A DNA stretch of 64,000 bases. Source: Pseudoxanthomonas beigongshangi (GTDB taxonomy: Bacteria > Pseudomonadota > Gammaproteobacteria > Xanthomonadales > Xanthomonadaceae). Within the stretch, counting starts at the first letter, position 1. The number at the start of each line of letters is the position of its first letter. The position numbers and the translations under genes are program-made. The stretch is taken from NCBI RefSeq assembly GCF_016820515.1, contig NZ_JADHDV010000009.1, forward strand, positions 93,833 to 157,832, in the 5' to 3' direction. The notes beneath the pieces are model-generated. The model was not told where the DNA came from and did not search any database. It worked only from the letters and a program-made list of their open reading frames with translations. Shown here piece by piece: positions 17,230 to 25,851 of the stretch.

Positions 17230-19073
17230 GCGGTCGCAAGTCCTCCGATTTCGATGGCAAGGCGTTCGCCGCCGGCCTGAGCCTGGCACCGGGCGTCTAC
17301 CGCATGTACGCGGCCGACGACAGCCTGCTCTACGTCGGCAAGGCCGGCGCGCTGCGCAGGCGGGTGTCGAGTTATTTCAGCAACACGCCTAAGACCCCGC
17401 GCATCCTGTCGATGCTGTCGCAGGTGGCGCGGATGGATGTCACCGTCACCCGCACCGAGGCCGAGGCGCTGCTGCTGGAAAACCAGCTGATCAAGTCGCT
17501 GGCGCCGCGTTACAACGTGCTGCTGCGCGACGACAAGAGCTATCCCTATGTCCTGCTGACCCAGGAGACATGGCCGCGGATCGCATTCCATCGCGGGCCT
17601 CGCGCGGTGCCGGGCCGCTACTTCGGCCCCTATCCCAGCGCCGGTGCGGTGCGCGAAACACTGAACCTGATGCAGAAGCTGTTCAAGATCCGCAACTGCG
17701 AGGACAGCGTGTTCCGCAATCGCTCGCGGCCCTGCCTGCAGTACCAGATCGGCCGGTGCAGCGCGCCCTGCGTGGGGCTGGTGGAATCCGCCGGCTATGC
17801 CGAATCCGTGCGCCAGGCAGGGCTGTTCCTGGATGGCCGCAGCGACGAACTGAGCGGTGAATTGAGCGCGGCCATGGAAGCGGCCAGCGAGCGGCTGGAA
17901 TTCGAGGAGGCCGCGCGCCTGCGCGATCTCATCGGCTCCATCCGCAGCCTGCAGGCGCGCCAGTACGTGGACGGGCATGCCGCCGATCTGGACGTGCTGG
18001 CCTGCGCGATGCGCGGCAGCTCCGCGTGCGTGCTGCTGCTGGCGTTCCGTGACGGCCGCAACCTCGGCACCCGCACGTTCTTCCCGCGCACCAATGGCGA
18101 GGAGAGCGCGGACGAAGTGCTCGCCGCCTTCGTTTCCCAGTACTACGGCGAACAGACCCCGCCGCAGGAAATCATCCTCGATCGCGAGATACCGGATGCC
18201 GAACTGATCGAGACCGCGCTCAGCACTTCGGCCGCCCGACGGGTGCAGTTGAAGTGGAACGTGCGCAGCGAGCGCGCCGGTTATCTCGACCTGGCGCGGC
18301 GCAACGCCGAGATCGCGCTGGTGACCGAATTGACCAGCCGAGGCGCGCAGACCGCGCGCAGCGAGGCGTTGCAGGAACTGCTGGGGCTGGCCGAACCCGC
18401 CCAGCGCATCGAATGCTTCGATATCAGCCATACCATGGGCGAGGCCACCGTCGCCTCCTGCGTGGTGTTCGACGCCAACGGCCCGGTCCGCGCGCAGTAT
18501 CGGCGCTTCAATATCACCGGCATCGAACCCGGCGACGATTATGCGGCCATGCACCAGGCGATCGAACGCCGGTTCCGCCGCGCGGTCGAAGAGGGCGGGG
18601 TGCTGCCGGACGTGCTGCTGATCGACGGCGGCGCCGGCCAGTTGGCCCAGGCCCGCGGGGTATTGGCCGATCTGGGCGTGGACAGCGTGGTGCTGGTGGG
18701 CGTGGCCAAGGGCGAGGAACGTCGGGCCGGCCACGAAACCCTGGTCCTGGCCGACGGCCGCGAGGTACGCCCGGGTGCCGCTTCGCCGGCCCTGCAATTG
18801 ATCCAGCAGGTCCGCGACGAAGCGCACCGGTTCGCCATCACCGGCCATCGCGGCAAGCGCCAGAAGGCGCGCATGACCAGCAAGCTCGAGGACATTCCGG
18901 GCATCGGCCCGCGCCGTCGCGCCAGCCTGCTGAAGCATTTCGGCGGCCTGGCCGGGCTCAAGGCCGCGGGCGCGGACGAGATCGCCCGGGTCGAGGGCAT
19001 CAACGCCGCGCTCGCCGAGCGGATCTACGCTAATCTGCACGGGTTGCCGGCGCCGATTGCGGGAAACGAGTAG
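17226..19073 (+). CDS. uvrC: Excinuclease ABC subunit C
   Basis: Makes both incisions around DNA damage in nucleotide excision repair. 615 residues: GIY-YIG domain at the N-terminus (LAPGVYRMYAADDSLLYVGKA), the UVR motif (about 205-240, ERLEFEEAARLRDLIGSI) that binds UvrB, the RNase H-like endonuclease domain (RIECFDISHTMGEATVASCV ... DVLLIDGGAGQL), and tandem helix-hairpin-helix motifs at the C-terminus (LEDIPGIGPRRRASLLKHFGG, then VEGINAALAERIY). Start at 17226 overlaps the NHL gene stop. pgsA begins 7 bp after the stop, the common uvrC-pgsA pairing in gammaproteobacteria. Confidence 0.98.
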   Translation: MSGRKSSDFDGKAFAAGLSLAPGVYRMYAADDSLLYVGKAGALRRRVSSYFSNTPKTPRILSMLSQVARMDVTVTRTEAEALLLENQLIKSLAPRYNVLLRDDKSYPYVLLTQETWPRIAFHRGPRAVPGRYFGPYPSAGAVRETLNLMQKLFKIRNCEDSVFRNRSRPCLQYQIGRCSAPCVGLVESAGYAESVRQAGLFLDGRSDELSGELSAAMEAASERLEFEEAARLRDLIGSIRSLQARQYVDGHAADLDVLACAMRGSSACVLLLAFRDGRNLGTRTFFPRTNGEESADEVLAAFVSQYYGEQTPPQEIILDREIPDAELIETALSTSAARRVQLKWNVRSERAGYLDLARRNAEIALVTELTSRGAQTARSEALQELLGLAEPAQRIECFDISHTMGEATVASCVVFDANGPVRAQYRRFNITGIEPGDDYAAMHQAIERRFRRAVEEGGVLPDVLLIDGGAGQLAQARGVLADLGVDSVVLVGVAKGEERRAGHETLVLADGREVRPGAASPALQLIQQVRDEAHRFAITGHRGKRQKARMTSKLEDIPGIGPRRRASLLKHFGGLAGLKAAGADEIARVEGINAALAERIYANLHGLPAPIAGNE

Positions 19074-19080
19074 GAATGCA

Positions 19081-19794
<714 letters not shown>

Positions 19795-19802
19795 TATTCA
19801 GG

Positions 19803-19831
19803 ACAAAACCCCGTTCGCGGGGTTTTGTTTT
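19803..19831 (+). terminator. Rho-independent terminator after tRNA-Gly
   Basis: Inverted repeat ACAAAACCCC / GGGGTTTTGT with a TTCG loop closed by G-C, followed by TTT. It starts 8 bases after the tRNA CCA end, so tRNA-Gly is a monocistronic unit. Confidence 0.85.
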
Positions 19832-19884
19832 GTAAGGCGCTTGAAATGGCGCCGTGATTGCGCCAGTCTCGCGCAATCGCCATC

Positions 19885-19958
19885 GGCCTGGTGGCAGAGT
19901 GGTTATGCAGCGGACTGCAAATCCGCGTACGCCGGTTCAATTCCGACCCAGGCCTCCA
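19885..19958 (+). tRNA. tRNA-Cys (GCA)
   Basis: 74-base cloverleaf starting GGCCTGGTGGCAGAGTGG and ending with encoded CCA. Acceptor GGCCTGG pairs with CCAGGCC; anticodon GCA at 19917-19919; T-arm GGTTCAATTCC. No strong promoter was seen in the 50 bp upstream; a TTGAAA at 19841 is the best -35-like element but lacks a convincing -10. Confidence 0.98.
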
Positions 19959-19965
19959 TATCAGG

Positions 19966-19992
19966 AAAACCGACCACGCGGTCGGTTTTTTT
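19966..19992 (+). terminator. Rho-independent terminator after tRNA-Cys
   Basis: Ten-base stem AAAACCGACC / GGTCGGTTTT with loop ACGC and a run of seven T (19986-19992), starting 8 bases after tRNA-Cys. It separates tRNA-Cys from tRNA-Leu. Confidence 0.85.
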
Positions 19993-20056
19993 GTGCCTGA
20001 CGGACGGCATGCGAACGACTTTCCATCGCGCGCCCGCTCAGGCAGGCTATCCCCCT

Positions 20057-20143
20057 GCCCGGATGGCGAAATTGGTAGACGCATCGGACTTAAAATCCGC
20101 CGGCCGCGAGGCCATGCCGGTTCGATTCCGGCTCCGGGCACCA
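20057..20143 (+). tRNA. tRNA-Leu (TAA)
   Basis: 87-base class II tRNA with long variable arm (GCCGGCCGCGAGGCCATGCC region). Starts GCCCGGATGGCGAAATTGG, ends with encoded CCA; acceptor GCCCGGA pairs with TCCGGGC; anticodon TAA at 20091-20093. Composition and coding density change right after it, which fits the frequent use of tRNA-Leu genes as integration sites, but no integrase or direct repeat was found. Confidence 0.98.
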
Positions 20144-20689
20144 AAGTGCAATCCGTCGATGTCCACCATGTCCAAAAACTCCCTGAAATGACCTGCATTT
20201 GGCGGGATTGTTGTCCAAGGACGTCCGGTGACATCTGCTCGCATCCAGATAAAAAGTGAGTCAGCCAGTGTGTCAGGGGCGCTGCTTGCCTCCTCCGACT
20301 CACAGAGGGACCGCTGGGTGCGCATGGCCCGCCGGCTAGGACACTAACCATGCTAGATGGCCGCAGCCCCTGTGAGGCGCCGTTGACGTTCGCCATCTAT
20401 TACGGCCAACCCAACACGTTTCCACAGTTTGCGGTGGGTCGAATAGTTCGCAAGCTCGCCTGTTCGCCTACCAACGATGCAAGGCCAAAAGCTCCGAAAC
20501 CACGAGTGGCCATGCCCGATCGAATGGTATCGACGCCTCACGGATGGGTGTCATCCGAGACCGGCAATCGCTCGCGGTGAAGATCCGAACGTCCGAGATC
20601 TGCATCGGAGCCAAAACGTGCTTCCAACCCGTTGCGGACATTCGCCGTCGTGCCCTAGCATGCCGATGGGGCGTCGCATCAGGTACAAC
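20144..20689. other. Non-coding or decayed DNA downstream of tRNA-Leu
   Basis: About 545 bp with no credible gene. Open frames on the minus strand here that resemble common database entries are antisense of the tRNAs. Composition is less GC-rich than the flanking core genes. It may be the scar of an integrated element; no integrase fragment, tRNA 3'-end repeat or insertion-sequence ends were recognised. Confidence 0.5.
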
Positions 20690-22168
20690 ATGATCGCTCG
20701 TGGAATCCTCCTGGCAGCAGGCGCGGCCCTTCTCGGTGCGAGTCTGTATGCTTCTTCGGCTACGGCGCAGGTGGACGCCCGCCAGTTGGAGGCGGCCGCG
20801 CGTATCATCGACGCCGAGGCGGCCGGACATCAGAATGGCAGCATGACGGTCGCCCTTGTGGTTCGGGGCGAGGTGGTCTGGGTTCGGTCGTATGGCTATG
20901 CGGACGAGGGACGGACTATCCCCGCCACCTCCGACACCGTCTACCGGATCGGTTCGATAACCAAGCAGTTCACCGGCTTCGCCTTGTTGAAGGCGGTCGC
21001 CGAAGGCCACGTCCGTCTGGAAGACCGCGTCATCGACTATCTGCCCGAACTCGGCCCGGTCCTTGGCGCTGACGCGCCGCCGGTCGACCTGCTGGCGCTC
21101 GCCACCCATCGCGTGGGGTTGGCCCGCGAGCCCGACGATCCTGACTACGCCTACTCGACCGGCGCTACGGACCAGTGGCGGCAACTGGCGAACGAGGCGC
21201 TGGCCCACACCCGGGCGCCCTACGCACCGAACGAGCGTAGCCGATACTCGAATATCGGCTATGCGGCGCTCGGACTGGCGATCGAGCGTGCCTCGGGCAT
21301 CGACTATGTGACCTTTGTCGAGGACAGGCTCATCCGGCCGCTCGGCATGCACTCCACATCTTTTCGCCCGGATGAGGCCCTGCTTGCACGACTGGCGGTG
21401 GGTTATCGCAGCAGTTCCGGGAGCGACACGGCCGAGTCCAAAAGCGAGATCGCCGGCCGGGGCTACCGGATACCCAACGGGGGACTCTTCTCCACCGCTT
21501 CGGACATGGCGCGATTTCTGGCGTTCGAGATGGGCGCAGCGCGCCATCCGCCGCTTGACAACGCAACGCTGGAGGCCAACTTCGGACGCAGCTTTCCCGG
21601 CGTGACTGGTGACCGCTTTGGCATCGGCTTTGCCGAGGAAGCTCATGGCGAGCGCCGGCTGGTCGGACACAACGGACTAACCACCGGCTATGCGTCCTCG
21701 GCCTTCTTCGATCCCGAAGAAAGGATTGGCGTCATCTGTCTCGCCAGCGCCGAGGATATGTGCCAATCGCGATTCATCGACGTATATGCCGAACTGTCAC
21801 CCGCCTGGGTGCCGGTCGCGAAGGCGTTGCGGGCCGCCAAGGCGGCAAGTGCCGCCCGTGTGGCCGCCCAGCAGCCTTATCCGCAGGGCGAAGTCGTCCT
21901 TCGACGATTCATTGGAGAGCTCGCCGCCGGCGCGCCGGACTACGACGCACTGGGCGAGGTTCTCGGCGGAGCGGTTCGCGATAACCTCACCGCGCTGCGG
22001 AACCAGTTTTCCGGGTTGGGCCCGCTTCAATCGGTCGCCTTCCTGCGCGTCGACCCTGGTGGGGCGGATGTCTACGAAACCCGCTTTGCGGGCGGCGCAC
22101 TCCATTGGACCCTGACGGTGGGCGAGGGAGACATTCTCGAAACCGCTACGATGCGAACCGTGCCCTGA
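20690..22168 (+). CDS. Secreted serine hydrolase, class C beta-lactamase/PBP4-like family
   Basis: About 492 residues with a signal peptide (hydrophobic 5-20, cleavage likely after SSATAQ). The serine hydrolase triad is visible: S89-I-T-K92 (SxxK), the tyrosine in RYSNIGYAALGLAIE (YxN), and HNGLTTGY in place of the KTG box. Residues beyond about 370 form an extra domain. Such proteins include esterases, D-aminopeptidases and peptidoglycan hydrolases; true beta-lactamase activity is unlikely from motifs alone. In-frame ATGs at 20660 and 20666 are alternative starts. It stands alone behind the tRNA cluster and is less GC-biased than the core genes, suggesting transfer. Confidence 0.85.
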   Translation: MIARGILLAAGAALLGASLYASSATAQVDARQLEAAARIIDAEAAGHQNGSMTVALVVRGEVVWVRSYGYADEGRTIPATSDTVYRIGSITKQFTGFALLKAVAEGHVRLEDRVIDYLPELGPVLGADAPPVDLLALATHRVGLAREPDDPDYAYSTGATDQWRQLANEALAHTRAPYAPNERSRYSNIGYAALGLAIERASGIDYVTFVEDRLIRPLGMHSTSFRPDEALLARLAVGYRSSSGSDTAESKSEIAGRGYRIPNGGLFSTASDMARFLAFEMGAARHPPLDNATLEANFGRSFPGVTGDRFGIGFAEEAHGERRLVGHNGLTTGYASSAFFDPEERIGVICLASAEDMCQSRFIDVYAELSPAWVPVAKALRAAKAASAARVAAQQPYPQGEVVLRRFIGELAAGAPDYDALGEVLGGAVRDNLTALRNQFSGLGPLQSVAFLRVDPGGADVYETRFAGGALHWTLTVGEGDILETATMRTVP

Positions 22169-22296
22169 TGAGAAGGACCGCCGCCTTCGTTGGCGGCCCG
22201 GAAAAGAGGGCAGGCGTGAGGCCAGGACTCAGAACCGGGTACCCGTTGTTACCGCTCTTGATGCCGGATGTATTCATCGCCGCCGCCGAGTGCGAA

Positions 22297-22317
22297 GCCT
22301 GATCGTGGAGATCAGGC
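22297..22317. terminator. Stem-loop between convergent serine hydrolase and MFS genes
   Basis: Perfect 8-bp inverted repeat GCCTGATC / GATCAGGC with a GTGGA loop, between the forward gene ending at 22168 and the reverse gene ending at 22358. There is no T run, so calling it a terminator rests on its position. Confidence 0.4.
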
Positions 22318-22357
22318 GTTCGTGTGATGCCTGCGTCGGCTCACCGCCGGCGCGCGT

Positions 22358-23548
22358 TCATCGCCAACCGCGCGGGGGCAGGGCCAGGCCTGCCGCCGGT
22401 ACCAGCAGCAGCAACACCATCCAGGACAGGCTGGCCGGGCCGATGCCCTGCAACAGCAGGCCACCAAAGATGCCGCCGCCGGCAATGGCGAGATTCCAGC
22501 CGGTGACCAGCATCGACGTGGCGATGTCCGCAGACTCGCCGGCATTGCGTGCGAGCGCGGTCTGGAACAATGTCGCGACGCCACCGAAACCCAGGCCCCA
22601 CAGGGCAACGGCTGCGGCGAGGGCCACCGGATTCTTCGGCCACAATGCGATCATCGCTGCCGCGACGCCGAACAACGCCAGGCTCACGAGCGTCAGGCCG
22701 TGCAGCCAGCGCTCAATCAGCACGCCGACCAGGCCGATGCTGATCAGCGCGGTGGCTCCGAACAACAGCAGATAGCGTTCCACCTGTGTGTCGGCACCGG
22801 CGACCGCCAGCATGGGGGCAATGTAGGTATAGAGCACGTTGTGCGCGAACACGAACAACAGCATGACGCCAAGCACCTGGAGTACTCCGGGCAGGGCGAG
22901 CACGCGACGCAATCGCAGCGGGGAACCTCGCGCCTGACCGGCGAAGTCGGGCAAGCGGGCGCGTGCCCAGGCCAGCAGGCCCAGGCTGAGCAACGACATC
23001 AGGCCGAAGGTCCAGCGCCATCCGATGGTCTGGCCCAGCAGGGTGCCGGCCGGAATGCCGAGTGACAGCGCCAGCGGCGTGCCGACCATCGCCACCGCGA
23101 TCGCGCGGCCCTGCTGGGCAGGCGTGACCATGCGACTGGCGTGGACGGCCACCAGAGCCCACAACAGGCCTGCGCTGATGCCGGCGATGAAGCGTGCGAG
23201 CAGGGTGATTTCGTAGAGCGGTGAAATGGCGGTCACCGAATTGGCCACGGTAAACCCGGCGATGGCCATCAAAAGCAGGGGGCGCCGGCGCCAATGACGG
23301 GTCGCGGCGATCAGCGGAATCGCGGCCAGCAGCGAGCCCAGGGCGTAGACGGTGACCAGTTGTCCCACCCAGGATTCACTGACACGAAGGTCTGCGCTTA
23401 TCGCCGGCAGCAGCCCGGCAGGCAGTGCTTCGGTCAATATCGTGATGAACCCAGCGCATGCCAACACCAGCAGGCCCGCCCAGGGCAGCCGTGAACCCAC
23501 ATCCGGCGGCGAGACGATCAGCTCGCTTCCGCCGTCACCGGCGCTCAT
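22358..23548 (-). CDS. MFS transporter, DHA1/AraJ-type exporter
   Basis: 396 residues with about twelve transmembrane segments. Typical features: the first helix region LPWAGLLVLACAGFITILTEALPAGLLPAIS, LRVSESWVGQLVTVYALGSLLAAIPL, and the antiporter-like GIPAGTLLGQTIGWRWTFG motif in helix 5 (motif C of drug:proton antiporters), with ATRHWRRRPLL between helices 2 and 3 (motif A-like). Family members export sugars, drugs or amino-acid derivatives; substrate unknown. The ATG at 23548 overlaps the stop of the upstream serine hydrolase by 4 bp, so the two form one operon, divergent from the LysR gene. Confidence 0.9.
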   Translation of the reverse strand: MSAGDGGSELIVSPPDVGSRLPWAGLLVLACAGFITILTEALPAGLLPAISADLRVSESWVGQLVTVYALGSLLAAIPLIAATRHWRRRPLLLMAIAGFTVANSVTAISPLYEITLLARFIAGISAGLLWALVAVHASRMVTPAQQGRAIAVAMVGTPLALSLGIPAGTLLGQTIGWRWTFGLMSLLSLGLLAWARARLPDFAGQARGSPLRLRRVLALPGVLQVLGVMLLFVFAHNVLYTYIAPMLAVAGADTQVERYLLLFGATALISIGLVGVLIERWLHGLTLVSLALFGVAAAMIALWPKNPVALAAAVALWGLGFGGVATLFQTALARNAGESADIATSMLVTGWNLAIAGGGIFGGLLLQGIGPASLSWMVLLLLVPAAGLALPPRGWR

Positions 23549-24762
23549 GCTGTCGCTCCACCCAGGCCCGCATAGATCGCATCGCGGAGTTCGGTAACGA
23601 ACGCACCTGACATGCCCTCGTACAGCGTGTTGGTCAATGCCACCACGCTCAGCCGCCGCGACGGATCGACGAACCAGCTGTGCCCGTAGGCGCCGCCCCA
23701 ACGCCAGGTACCGACGGATTCGGGGCTGGCGGCGGCAGCGGGATCGTGCAGGACCGAGAAACCCAGACCGAAGCCCACGCCAGGACTGTCGGGCGGGCCA
23801 TGCGGGCCACTCTGCACGCGCCCCATTTCCGCGATCCCGTCGGCGGTCAGCGAGGGAACGCGGACCTGACGCAGCGCTTCCAGCAGGCGCATCACGTCAT
23901 CGGCGCTGCCGACCATGCCGCCGCCACCGGAAGGGAAGGCATGCGGATCCAATGCGCGTGACGGATTGAAGCGAATGCCCGCCAGTCCCGGGAAAGGAGA
24001 GACGATTTCGCCTTCCTGTAATCGGTGGGGGCGCGTCGTGTGATCGGCGGCGGCATAGGGGGTGGTGAGCCGTGCCGGATCGAGGGCATGGAACGCGGTG
24101 TCGTGCATCCGCAGTGGTCCGGTCACCACGGTGTCCACCACCGCCGGTAGCGGCTGGCCATCGACGGCTTCCAGCACCGCGCCCAGCACGTCGGTCGCCA
24201 GTGAATAGCCCCAAGCCGTGCCGGGGGCATATTGAAGTGGAACCCGTGCGATGCGGCGGAGGTTTTCCGCCAGCGATACGGGGCTGTCGTCCATGCCGTC
24301 GGATACGCCGGCGCGTCCATGCGGTCCGTCGCCGTCCGGTGCGGGATCCAGGAAGCGGTAACCCAGTCCGGCCGTATGGCTGAGCAGTTGCCGCACGCTG
24401 ATGTCGGGCTGGTTGCCGTCAGCGAGCGCGGGTCGAAAGTCCGGCAGCCAACGCTGGATCGGCGCGTCCAGATCCAGCCGTCCCTGGGCGACGCGCACCA
24501 TCGCGGCGGTGGAGACGATGGGTTTGCTGACCGAGGCCAGCCGGAACAACGCGTCGCGGTCCATTGCGCGCCGCTCCTCGCGATCCGCCCAGCCTGCGGC
24601 ACGCGCGTAGCGGATTCGGCCATCGACCGCGATCAGTACGACCGCGCCGACCAGACGCTGTTCGGCAAGCGCGGCATCCAGTGCGGCATCGACTGCCACG
24701 GTGAGGAGAGGGATAGGCGATGAAACAGCCGACTGGGGAGTCACGGGGGAATGCGACGGCAT
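23545..24762 (-). CDS. Serine hydrolase, class C beta-lactamase-like (EstB type)
   Basis: 405 residues without a clear signal peptide, so probably cytoplasmic. Motifs: S77-V-S-K80 (LASVSKPIVSTAAMVRV), the tyrosine of GYSLATDVLGAVLEAV (YxxAxD as in EstB-type esterases), and WGGAYGHSWFVDPSRRL replacing KTG. The family includes esterases, lipases and cephalosporin-active enzymes. First gene of a two-gene operon with the MFS exporter (4-bp overlap) and divergent from the LysR-type regulator 113 bp away, which suggests a regulated detoxification or degradation function. The substrate cannot be deduced. Confidence 0.87.
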   Translation of the reverse strand: MPSHSPVTPQSAVSSPIPLLTVAVDAALDAALAEQRLVGAVVLIAVDGRIRYARAAGWADREERRAMDRDALFRLASVSKPIVSTAAMVRVAQGRLDLDAPIQRWLPDFRPALADGNQPDISVRQLLSHTAGLGYRFLDPAPDGDGPHGRAGVSDGMDDSPVSLAENLRRIARVPLQYAPGTAWGYSLATDVLGAVLEAVDGQPLPAVVDTVVTGPLRMHDTAFHALDPARLTTPYAAADHTTRPHRLQEGEIVSPFPGLAGIRFNPSRALDPHAFPSGGGGMVGSADDVMRLLEALRQVRVPSLTADGIAEMGRVQSGPHGPPDSPGVGFGLGFSVLHDPAAAASPESVGTWRWGGAYGHSWFVDPSRRLSVVALTNTLYEGMSGAFVTELRDAIYAGLGGATA

Positions 24763-24843
24763 GGAAGGTTCCAGGCATGGAATGAGCCGTCATGGTGGTA
24801 ACGCTTCGGCGGATGAAAAAGGCGGGTAGAGTTCGCATCAGCA

Positions 24844-24859
24844 CGGACATGAATGTCCG
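24844..24859. promoter_or_regulatory. Palindrome in the divergent LysR promoter region
   Basis: CGGACAT-GA-ATGTCCG is a 7-bp perfect inverted repeat with a 2-bp centre, 16 bp before the LysR ATG and about 80 bp upstream of the divergent serine hydrolase start. LysR proteins commonly bind dyad sites in such shared regions; binding here is inference. Confidence 0.5.
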
Positions 24860-24875
24860 CAATGGGAAGACGTGA

Positions 24876-25787
24876 ATGGAGAGCCTGGGCAGTCTGCAAA
24901 CGTTCGTGCAGGTCGCTGAGACGCGCGGCTTTGCCGAAGCCGGCCGCCTGTTGGGGGTTTCCGCCGCCGCGGTGGGCAAGAGCGTGTCGCGGCTGGAACA
25001 AAGCCTGGGAGTGCGCCTGTTCCATCGCAGTACGCGCAGCGTGGCATTGACCGCGGAAGGCGAGTTGTTCCTGGTGCGTTGCCGGCGAATCCTTGAAGAA
25101 GTGGCGGCGGCGGAGGCCGAGCTGTCACATCATGCGGGCCACGCGCAGGGTCGACTGCGGATCAGCCTGCCGCTGATCAGCGATCTTGCGCTTCCTGTGC
25201 TGGCGGATTTCATGCGCGCCTATCCGGACGTGCTGCTGGACCTCGATTTCACCGACCGCCTGGTCGATGTGATCGAGGAAGGCTTTGATGCGGTCCTGCG
25301 TGTCGGCGAGCCCTCCGATTCACGCCTGACCGTGCGGCATATCGGCCATTTCCATCGACGACTGGTGGCATCACCGGCCTATCTGGCGGAACGCGGCACG
25401 CCGGGTGAGCCGGCGGATCTGGAGCGACATTTGTGCCTGCAATACCGTAATCCCAGCAGTGGGCGCATCGAGGCATGGCCGCTGCGCGGCGCGTCGACGG
25501 AGTTGAAAGTGCCGGAATCGATGGTATGCAACAACATCGAAACCCGGGTGTGTTTCGCCAAGCGCGGACGCGGTGTCGCCTATGTGCCGGATCATTCGGT
25601 ACGCGAGGCGCTGCGCACCGGTGAGCTGGTGACGGTGTTGGATGACTACGTGGACGCGCCGGGAAATCTCTACCTCCTGTGGCCGTCCGGGCGCCACGTT
25701 TCCCCCAAGCTGCGGGTGTTCGTCGATTTCGTCAGCGAACACCTGTTGCCAACCTGCTGCCAATCCGCCGCGCCCGCAAACCGGTGA
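24876..25787 (+). CDS. LysR-family transcriptional regulator
   Basis: 303 residues. N-terminal winged helix-turn-helix: FVQVAETRGFAEAGRLLGVSAAAVGKSVSRLEQSLGVRLFHRSTRSVALTA region (about 7-60, LysR signature). The effector-binding domain (about 90-295) includes GRLRISLPLISDLALPVLADF and LDLDFTDRLVDVIEEGFDAVLRVG, wording typical of the large PecT/AaeR-like subgroup that often controls a divergent transporter or enzyme. It is divergent from the serine hydrolase-MFS operon, which is its likely target together with its own promoter. The effector is unknown. Confidence 0.95.
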   Translation: MESLGSLQTFVQVAETRGFAEAGRLLGVSAAAVGKSVSRLEQSLGVRLFHRSTRSVALTAEGELFLVRCRRILEEVAAAEAELSHHAGHAQGRLRISLPLISDLALPVLADFMRAYPDVLLDLDFTDRLVDVIEEGFDAVLRVGEPSDSRLTVRHIGHFHRRLVASPAYLAERGTPGEPADLERHLCLQYRNPSSGRIEAWPLRGASTELKVPESMVCNNIETRVCFAKRGRGVAYVPDHSVREALRTGELVTVLDDYVDAPGNLYLLWPSGRHVSPKLRVFVDFVSEHLLPTCCQSAAPANR

Positions 25788-25851
25788 AGTCCTCACGGGC
25801 GAGGGAGTGCGGGCGGCGGCTTGTCCCCCAGCCGCCGCGTTGTCGTCCTTT

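Noticed and set aside
20057..25787. tRNA-Leu integration site with a second attachment repeat
   Set aside because: No copy of the tRNA-Leu 3' end was found downstream and no integrase gene is present.
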